The notes under the pieces: model-generated
What the model was told of the DNA's origin: nothing
Databases searched by the model: none
Seen by the model: the letters and a program-made list of their open reading frames with translations, nothing else
Origin: Neopestalotiopsis rosae
Lineage: Eukaryota > Ascomycota > Sordariomycetes > Amphisphaeriales > Sporocadaceae
NCBI GenBank assembly: GCA_023078685.1
Contig: JALGAS010000008.1
Coordinates: 3,224,001-3,288,000 of the forward strand
Direction of reading: 5' to 3'
DNA length: 64,000 nucleotides
Program-made: the position numbers and the translations under genes
Shown: positions 57,319 to 64,000 of the stretch, piece by piece
Layout of the letters: every line of letters begins with the position of its first letter
Numbering within the stretch: the stretch's first letter is position 1

Positions 57319-58455
57319 ATGTCGTCAACCACTATCCCCGTGGTGGACATCCACACGCACATGTACCCTCCAGAGTACGTCAAGCTGCTAGAGTCGCGCT
57401 CCGAGATCCCTCTCATACGGCGCTTCGCCGGGGCCAAGGACCCGCGGTACATCATCCTGCCGGCCGAGGCCGAGTCGCTGGACAAGATCTCGCAGGGCGA
57501 GTCGGCCAACCTGCCGGGCCGGCCCGTGACCAGCCACTACTCGCTGCTCAAGCAGAAAATCCACTTCATGGACACGCACAAGATTGACATCTCCGTCATC
57601 TCCCTCGCCAACCCGTGGCTCGACTTTGTCGCGCCTGCAGAGGCTCGCAAGACGGCCGAGGATGTCAACCACGAGTTTGAGGCCATGTGCGGCGAGTATC
57701 CCGGCCGCCTCTTCTTTTTCGCTACGCTGCCGCTCACGGCACCCGAAGACGAGCTGCTGGCGCACGTAACCTTTGTCAAGGGCCTCAAGCACTGCCGCGG
57801 CGTGATCCTGGGAACGTCGGGCTTGGGCAAGGGCCTCGACGACCCGGCGCTGATTCCCGTGTTCAAGGCCATTGCAGCCGCCGGCCTGGTCATCTTCTTG
57901 CACCCGCACTACGGTCTGCCGAGCGAGGTCTGGGGTCCCCGCGCCACCGCCGAGTACGGTCACGTCCTGCCGCTGGCGCTGGGCTTCCCGCTCGAAACCA
58001 CCATCGCCGTGGCGCGCATGTACCTGGCGGGCGTGTTTGACCAGGTGCCCGACCTGCGCATGCTGCTCGCCCACAGCGGCGGCACCCTCCCGTTCCTGGC
58101 CGGCCGCATCGAGAGCTGCATCGTGCACGACGGCCACCTCGTGCGCGAGGGCAAGGTGATGCCGGAGCGCAGGACCGTGTGGCAGGTCCTCAAGGAGCAG
58201 ATTTACCTCGACGCCGTCATCTACAATGAGGTCGGTCTCAAGGCAGCCATTGACGCGAGCGGTGTCGACAGGCTCATGTTTGGAACGGACCACCCGTTCT
58301 TTCCCCCGTTGCAGAGCGATGAACAGGGCGAGTGGGAGAGCATGACCTGGAATAAGAACTCGGTCGAAAAGGCATTGGGTAGCAACACCGAGGGCGTGAA
58401 GCAGGTTATGGGAGGCAATGCTGCTAGGATCTTGAGGTTGACTGAGGATGCATAA
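57319..58455 (+). CDS. Uracil-5-carboxylate (isoorotate) decarboxylase, amidohydrolase superfamily
   Basis: Intronless ORF of 378 residues, ATG at 57319. It converts 5-carboxyuracil to uracil and CO2, the last step of fungal thymidine salvage. It is a TIM-barrel metal enzyme of the ACMSD-like amidohydrolase group. Metal ligands are visible as His12 and His14 (VDIHTHMYP), His195 (FLHPHYG) and Asp324 (FGTDHPFFPP); from memory the Cordyceps enzyme uses His12, His14, His195 and Asp323. His251 (LLAHSGG) is also conserved. The closest alternative is another ACMSD-like decarboxylase such as 5-carboxyvanillate decarboxylase, but the N-terminal spacing and length fit isoorotate decarboxylase well. The upstream-pathway enzyme, thymine dioxygenase, is encoded about 11 kb to the left. 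Codon use is strongly GC-biased, with long open frames on the other strand as shadows. Confidence 0.9.
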   Translation: MSSTTIPVVDIHTHMYPPEYVKLLESRSEIPLIRRFAGAKDPRYIILPAEAESLDKISQGESANLPGRPVTSHYSLLKQKIHFMDTHKIDISVISLANPWLDFVAPAEARKTAEDVNHEFEAMCGEYPGRLFFFATLPLTAPEDELLAHVTFVKGLKHCRGVILGTSGLGKGLDDPALIPVFKAIAAAGLVIFLHPHYGLPSEVWGPRATAEYGHVLPLALGFPLETTIAVARMYLAGVFDQVPDLRMLLAHSGGTLPFLAGRIESCIVHDGHLVREGKVMPERRTVWQVLKEQIYLDAVIYNEVGLKAAIDASGVDRLMFGTDHPFFPPLQSDEQGEWESMTWNKNSVEKALGSNTEGVKQVMGGNAARILRLTEDA

Positions 58456-60162
58456 TTTCATGTAGAATGTCATTTAGCATATCAGTCATCGGGTTTACCA
58501 AGGCTGACTCCAACTGCTTGTGAGTGTGTCAATGTGCTACCAGCATCGTCAGTGCTTGAGCAGCATATCTAACTAGCATTACTATGGTACGCCTCTTGTC
58601 TGGGCGCGATTCAATGACGCGAAATATGGTGCATAGTATCCATGATGACGAAATACTCGACCATCAGTGCTGGCGGAATATCGTTACTAATACTCAGTTT
58701 AAGAATCATACATGAACTCAACTGCCGTTGTGTGCACACGAACTCTTCAAACGATATCCCCAAAAGTCCAGACCATGATTACAGGTAGACCCGCTCCACT
58801 TCTCCGTGCATACGTGGACCTTTTAGTGCATAACGTTATTTTCAATCTTTAAAAAACAGAAGAAAGAGAAAGAAAATGTGGAACCATACGACACGACAGA
58901 AAGGATGAGCCTCGAAAAGAAAGTGAGAAAGAGTGCTCTTGACCCTGAAAACCACCTGCAACAAGGTGCCCCACTATGAGCAGGACGCTGCAGGGTTCTG
59001 GCGGGAGACATGAAGCTGCCAAGAACTCCCCATCAGCCCATAACCACCAAGACTGTGACAAGCTCGGGAATAAAAATATGGGACGGTGTGACCATGTGGT
59101 GCGAGTGCCTTTGCGATAGAATACGACTGCAGGTTTTGATTCATGGCAATACCACATTCTTTTTTACTTGGTTTCATAAAGTCGTTGCCCATATTATATA
59201 GAGTTGTCGAGGAGAACTAGTTCAGCTCGTAAACCAGCACATACTGTGTATTTAGAGTTATTTAGTAGAGTGAGATGTGATCCACCGAGCCGTTAACAAC
59301 CCAGCGCATGATCTATTTCTATAATTTCTCGACTCGGTAGCCATCCCAAAAACAGGCATCATCCTGATTCATGGAAACATGAATAGACAAACAAGTCTGA
59401 CTAGGCGCCCAGCCACCATCTCAAATGGCTGATGGTTGACCAGCCCAACTTTGTTGCTTGCGGCTCAAACGTCAACATCCCTGTCGCGGGTCTGTGACGA
59501 TCTCGGCAAGTCCCAGACCCCTGTAATCACAGCGACTATTCCCAACTATTTCCCCACCCACGAGACGGCAGCCGTAGCAGAAGATCGTCGCAGAACTGAC
59601 ATGGCTCCTCTGGATAGTACTACCTCGTCGGCGACTCCTGGGCAAGCCAAACTGACCACTGACCACCAACCTCGAGAACTTTGTCCCCTTGTGTGGATCT
59701 GATGTTCCCTTTTCAACGGTCTGACGCATCTGATAGGATAGGACGAGGGACGGGATGGACCATGGCAGGTCAACTCTGGGTATGTGTATCCTTGTAAGCC
59801 TTGCTGTTTGAATACATGGCTACATGACTCGATTGGGATACTGGCTTGGATTTCAAGTTGGAGGGGCGGTTAAACTGGGTCGACATCATATACCACCGAA
59901 GTGATTTAAACACATGCCCGTCCGCCCCAATGGGGGATGCAGGATATAGAAAGTCGCCAGTTTTTGTTCTCTCTTCAACCCACTTTACTTTATCCTTATT
60001 TTCTGGGTACAGAAGGACTGGTTCCTCTTTTTTCTTTCTTTCGTAAGCTGGTCTGTTCTGTGGAACCGCTATTCTTTTTCATTCCATTCTTTGATCGTGC
60101 CGGGCACATTTATACTACGATTTTAAAGGACTCTCTTTCGTCATTTTCAAGAAAAACTCAAA
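58456..60162. other. Intergenic, Egh16-like gene promoter
   Basis: No gene supported. The part just before 60163 has a C/T-rich, T-rich leader (59980-60110) typical of strongly expressed fungal secreted-protein genes. Other short frames have no recognisable features. Confidence 0.5.
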
Positions 60163-61168
60163 ATGCCTTCATTTATGAAAGCCTGCTTCGTGGCTCCGGC
60201 CTTTTTGGCCCTTGCTCAAGCACAAGGTGTAATTCAACAGGCTCAGGGTGAAGCTGGACCAGCCAGTCTCCCGCTCCAGGGTAAGGGAAAAAAATGCGAA
60301 ATTTGTTTGAAATAGCAACATACTAACAAACACTATCAGTTGACCTCAGCCAAGCCGACGCCAACGTCATCAACTCGGTCGAGATCACCACCAACGTGGT
60401 CAACGAGTGCGGGCGCACGCTCCTGGCCGGCAACATTGACGTGGGCGAGAACACGGAGAACCAGCTCATCAACAAGACCGTGACCCAGGTGACGGCCGGC
60501 AGCAACGTCACCTTCACCATTGCCCAGCTCAACGACGACGGCGTGGGCCCCTACACCTGCGACCTCGACGAGGCCGGCAACGTCCAGGGCGCCACCGGCC
60601 AGAAGCAGCTCGCCGTCTCCGAGACGGACGCCAAGGACGGCACCATTACCCTGGTGGCTACGCTGCCTGCTGATCTGAAGTGTATCGGAGGTGAGTCTAT
60701 ACACCAAGTTCCTAGTCAAGGCGACATGGTGAGCTAACCATGAATACAGCCTCTACCGGTGACGTCTGCACAATCCGCTGCTTCAACTCGGCGGCCGCCG
60801 GCCCCTTTGGCGGCTGCGTGGCCGTGCAGCAGACCGACACGACCCCCAACGCCAACACGCCCGAGAACATCTCGACGCTGCAGACCGTCCCCGGCATCTC
60901 GGCCCAGGTGGCGCAGAACGAAAAGGACCTCGACGCCGCCAAGGCCGCCAACGCCAAGGCGCCCACCCAGGGCGACCAGGGCGTCGCCGCCGTCGACGCG
61001 CTCCTCTCCATTGATAGCGCTGCCGCCGCCACCGCCGGCGCTGCCGGTGCCGTCGCCTCGGGGGCTGCTACCACCAATGGTACTGCCAACACTGGCAACA
61101 CTGGCAATGGCAAGAAGGGCAAGAAGAACAAGAACAACAACCGTCGTGGCTTTACCTTTGCCGCATAG
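60163..61168 (+). CDS. Egh16-like / Gas1-type secreted virulence-associated protein
   Basis: Exons 60163-60280, 60340-60690 and 60750-61168 encode 295 residues. A signal peptide (MPSFMKACFVAPAFLALAQA) precedes GVIQQAQGEAGPASLPLQVD and NVVNECGRTLLAGNIDVGENTENQLI, the hallmark of the Egh16H/MAS family. Magnaporthe Gas1 and Gas2, made in appressoria, belong to this family. Six Cys in the mature part (ECG, YTC, LKC, VCTIRC, GGC) can form three disulfides. The C-terminus is an Ala/Gly-rich linker ending in a strongly basic, Asn-rich tail (GKKGKKNKNNNRRGF). The molecular activity of the family is unknown; a role in host or surface penetration is inferred from relatives. It converges with a cupredoxin-like secreted protein gene. 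Confidence 0.9.
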
Positions 61169-61839
61169 ATCGTTTTCCAATACTGTTTTTGATCCGATCC
61201 GACTGACATGGTCTAAAATCTTGGGAGGGTGGTGCTTTGGGTAATTTTCCTAGCTGGGCCCGTCTTTTTCCTATAAACATTTTTATCTCTTTAGACTTGC
61301 TATTGACTGCATCTGAGCGAATGTATTATTGCTTCCTTTTTTCAATCTACAAATACCCCCGGCGATATAAAACAAGATATAGACTCGGTACAATGTGCTC
61401 AGTCGAAACTCCATATTCCGTATGTTGACTATAATGCGTGACCCTTGAGTGAATGACTTTTGAAAAGAATGTGCACCGTGTTGGGTAGCATGTTTCCCAC
61501 AAGAAGCAGTTCTCTTGTCACACGAGTTTTATATCAGAAGAGCGTTTATGGTAAGGAGTGTAATTATAGCCGAGGCCATGAATATATTTGTCAACGAATG
61601 TAACAATAAACAAAGCCAAGTCTCTAGTGGTCTAGAACTCTTTCTCTTTAAAATCCAAAAGATGAAATGCAAATCCAATGACACAAACACCAAAGCTATG
61701 CCAATACCCGACCAATAAGAGAAATGTCTTGTGATCCCAATGATATCCTGAAAAACAAACCATCGATCGCTATGCATTTAACGCGCTCGCTCGTATCTCA
61801 AGTCACCAATCTCAAAGCCGTAAAAAAAAATCTTGTCGC
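61169..61839. other. Convergent 3' spacer
   Basis: A/T-rich segment between the stop codons of the Egh16-like and cupredoxin-like genes, presumably holding both polyadenylation sites. No gene. Confidence 0.5.
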
Positions 61840-62412
61840 CTAGAATCCGGCATTGGGGTTCGGGTTCTGAATGACACCACCGACAGGCAGCTGCACAGCC
61901 GGAGAAACACTGGTGCCCGAGGTCTTGGCCTTTGCGTTATAAGCCGCCAGGGTATTCTGCGAGGAGAAGTTCTGGTTGATGGCCCCCGTCATGCCGTTCT
62001 GGCAGTGGTTGCCGTTGGTCTGCGAGCAGTAGAACCAGACGGGCTTGGTGTCCTCGACGACGATCTGGAACACGTTGGCGCTCTGGGTGTCGTTGGTGGC
62101 AAAGTTGAACCCGGAGAAGAAGCCCGTGTAGTAGTCGGTCTCGGGGTCCATGAGCGGCTTGCAGGGGTTGTCAAACGAGGACTGGGCCACCGAGTGGTTC
62201 TTGGGCGCAAAGTGCCACTCTACCACGTCGCCCACCTGGGCCACGATGTTGTTGGGCTCAAAGCTCAGGGCGCCGCGGCCGGCGGCCACGGTGTGCGTGA
62301 CGCCCGTCCGCGGGACGGTGCGGGTCGGGGTCTTGGATGAGCCGGTGGTGCTGGTCGGGGCGGCGATGGCGCCGGCGACGAGGAGAGCGGTGGTGAAAGT
62401 CTGAGTGAACAT
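61840..62412 (-). CDS. Secreted cupredoxin-like protein
   Basis: Intronless ORF of 190 residues; the first ATG is at 62412. A signal peptide (MFTQTFTTALLVAGAIAAPT) is followed by a Ser/Thr-rich stretch and then one cupredoxin domain (about residues 35-145). Type-1 copper ligands can be assigned as His in KNHSVAQS, Cys in VWFYCSQ, His in NGNHCQ and Met in NGMTG, all in the usual order, so the blue-copper site looks intact. The WHFAPKNHSVAQSSFDNPCKPL block is typical of fungal 'extracellular serine-rich' cupredoxins. Many carry a GPI anchor, but this one has no hydrophobic C-terminus, so it is probably released. Function is unknown; electron transfer or copper binding at the cell surface is likely. 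Confidence 0.9.
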   Translation of the reverse strand: MFTQTFTTALLVAGAIAAPTSTTGSSKTPTRTVPRTGVTHTVAAGRGALSFEPNNIVAQVGDVVEWHFAPKNHSVAQSSFDNPCKPLMDPETDYYTGFFSGFNFATNDTQSANVFQIVVEDTKPVWFYCSQTNGNHCQNGMTGAINQNFSSQNTLAAYNAKAKTSGTSVSPAVQLPVGGVIQNPNPNAGF

Positions 62413-64000
62413 TTTGAAATTTGTCAATTTTATGAGTCTTTTCCAAGAGAATTGAAGATAGGAAAATGATATGAAAAAGAAAAGAAGAAGGAAAAAAAGA
62501 GTTGAAAGTTTTGATTAGATTGTGAATGTAGTTGTTGATGATGATAGCAAAAAGGAAAACATCATTCACTCGGAATCACCTGGAACTTATATACAAACCT
62601 GATCGTCCTACAAGACATCTCTAAGTTCATAATGTTGGCGTCAGCCGCGAACACTGGTGTTGTTGCTTTGCAATCACGTTCACTGCCTATAGTCCCAAAA
62701 TAGGTCCAGTAGCACGATTTACAGTATACAAGTACGTACCCTGGTTCCGGTATGGTCAATACCCGGGATGCTGAGCACTCTACCAGTCGGCTTGGCCCTG
62801 GCTCAACCCGTCGCTGTCGGAAAAAGGAAAATCAGCCCTTCTAGGCAGTTTATCCAGCAGAACGGTCGGCCCCCTCTCCGGATTTTCAGCCAGCCGGGTT
62901 AGTGTTGGTAGCTGGCTCATAGGGCTGTTCAAGGAAAGCGACAACGGGATTGGCTGAAATCGTGGAAGTCTTTTGGTGCTTGTGGCGTAGCATTTTCGAG
63001 GCTATGCTGACGGGCTTGGGGGCACGGCAAGCCACATGCAAGGAAGCTGCACGTACCCCGACCAGAAATTATGTTTAGAGCAACGGGATATGCACAGTTG
63101 TCGCTAAATCGGCTGTTGTTCATGTCAGTCAGCACAGCCCTGCATGAGCCGGATCATGAGCAAGCCATAACAGCCAAGAACTCACCTTTCCCATTTGTGG
63201 ATTTCCGCTCAACATTGTTCACAAGCCAACTCCAAGTACTTGGATTTAACCATCGTTACCATGTGCCTATCGAAGCAAGCTCCGCGCCAGGCTCAAATTG
63301 ACAACAAATTTGAGTTTCGGAGCTGCCACTATCAGCCCAGTGCAACGTGACTTTGTAGTAGCCTTTACTACATTCAATCAGGGTAATAGGAAAGTATGCA
63401 GCTACCATGACTTGCACTGCATTACTGGAGGAAAAAAAATGATAATATCTCTAGCTTCACATGCAATGCAAATATTTTCTTCAGATCCTTCCTACAATGC
63501 CCAGAAATATTCCTTATAGCACTACAATAGATCCGAGTACTGAGTGCTGATGACAACAAAGCCACCGCATCAAGCACTACCAGTGCCAAGGAGCCGGCAG
63601 TCAAATCGACGCAAAGTCCGCCCCAACCCTAGAGTAAATGCGGAAACTGATTCCAATCACATTCGATGAATCCTCTGTTCAAAATAAACCTACCAGTGAT
63701 TATTGTTCAACAAAACCGCTGGCCGTGTATCGTAGGACTTCTGGGGAATCTGACCTCAGAATTTGGCATGGCCAGTCGAATGCCTGCAGGGGAACATGAC
63801 CAATCCGGGGATCGAATCTGGCCCTTCCTCCCTGCTAGGCTGTACAAAGGCTGTATAAATCACAAGTGATATTGGTTGATTATTAGGAATGACTAGTGCT
63901 CTCGACGTGGCCATTATCGCCAAGCCCCTATGGTCAGCATGTGGTGTACTGTTGTGTCCCTATCATTGAACAGAAGCTCGATCCTCTTCCAAGTTCCTTG
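62413..64000. other. Intergenic to window end
   Basis: Promoter of the cupredoxin gene next to an A/G-rich leader on its strand (62440-62520 plus-strand view), then unassigned sequence. A small hairpin (ctcaaatt / aatttgag, 63292-63314) lies near 63.3 kb. No gene is supported. Confidence 0.45.

Noticed and set aside
57388..58473. 361-residue minus-strand open frame
   Set aside because: It is a shadow of the GC-rich decarboxylase gene and shows no motifs.
62745..62815. tRNA-like segment on the minus strand (GGTAGAGTGCTCAGC)
   Set aside because: It resembles an A-box and D-arm, but the T-arm and acceptor stem do not fold.
63292..63314. 8-bp stem, 7-base loop hairpin
   Set aside because: A/T-rich hairpins of this size arise by chance in 64 kb, and no gene end lies next to it.

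Overview
This is nuclear DNA of a filamentous ascomycete, most likely a Sordariomycete and plausibly in Hypocreales (the order is inference). Genes sit on both strands with wide spacing. They carry short introns of about 49-101 bp with GTRNGT donors and CTRAY branch points. An alpha-aminoadipate reductase (LYS2), found only in the fungal lysine pathway, is present with HET, UstYa-like (DUF3328), DUF3176 and Egh16-like families. I rebuilt exon structures by hand; coordinates run from start codon to stop codon and the evidence lists the exons.

Layout. 1-11 kb: an FAD-linked DHCR24-like oxidoreductase (+), a secreted choice-of-anchor-B/LVIVD protein (-), an orthodox aquaporin (+) and a secreted arylsulfotransferase-like protein (-). 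12.8-18.9 kb: LYS2 followed head-to-tail by a Vba/Fnx1-type vacuolar MFS transporter. 19.3-24.9 kb: three minus-strand genes, an SsuD-type flavin monooxygenase, a UstYa-like oxidase and a GH105 glycoside hydrolase. 24.9-38.6 kb is gene-poor and holds one convincing gene, a 526-residue disordered protein with a conserved-looking C-terminus. 38.6-44.6 kb: a secreted repeat protein with dibasic sites (-), a short HET protein (+), the very-long-chain 3-hydroxyacyl-CoA dehydratase PHS1 (+) and an alpha/beta hydrolase (-). 45.1-58.5 kb: thymine dioxygenase (-), a probably decayed GDSGS protease-like gene (+), an unknown gene with an Asn-Gly-rich tail (-), a DUF3176 membrane protein (+) and a uracil-5-carboxylate decarboxylase (+). 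60.1-62.4 kb: two convergent secreted proteins, Egh16-like (+) and cupredoxin-like (-).

The strongest functional link is between the thymine dioxygenase at 45.1-46.2 kb and the isoorotate decarboxylase at 57.3-58.5 kb. They catalyse consecutive steps of the fungal thymidine salvage route (thymine to 5-carboxyuracil to uracil) and lie about 11 kb apart. LYS2 beside a vacuolar basic-amino-acid-type transporter is a second, weaker pairing. No tRNA, rRNA, CRISPR array or intact transposon was recognised.
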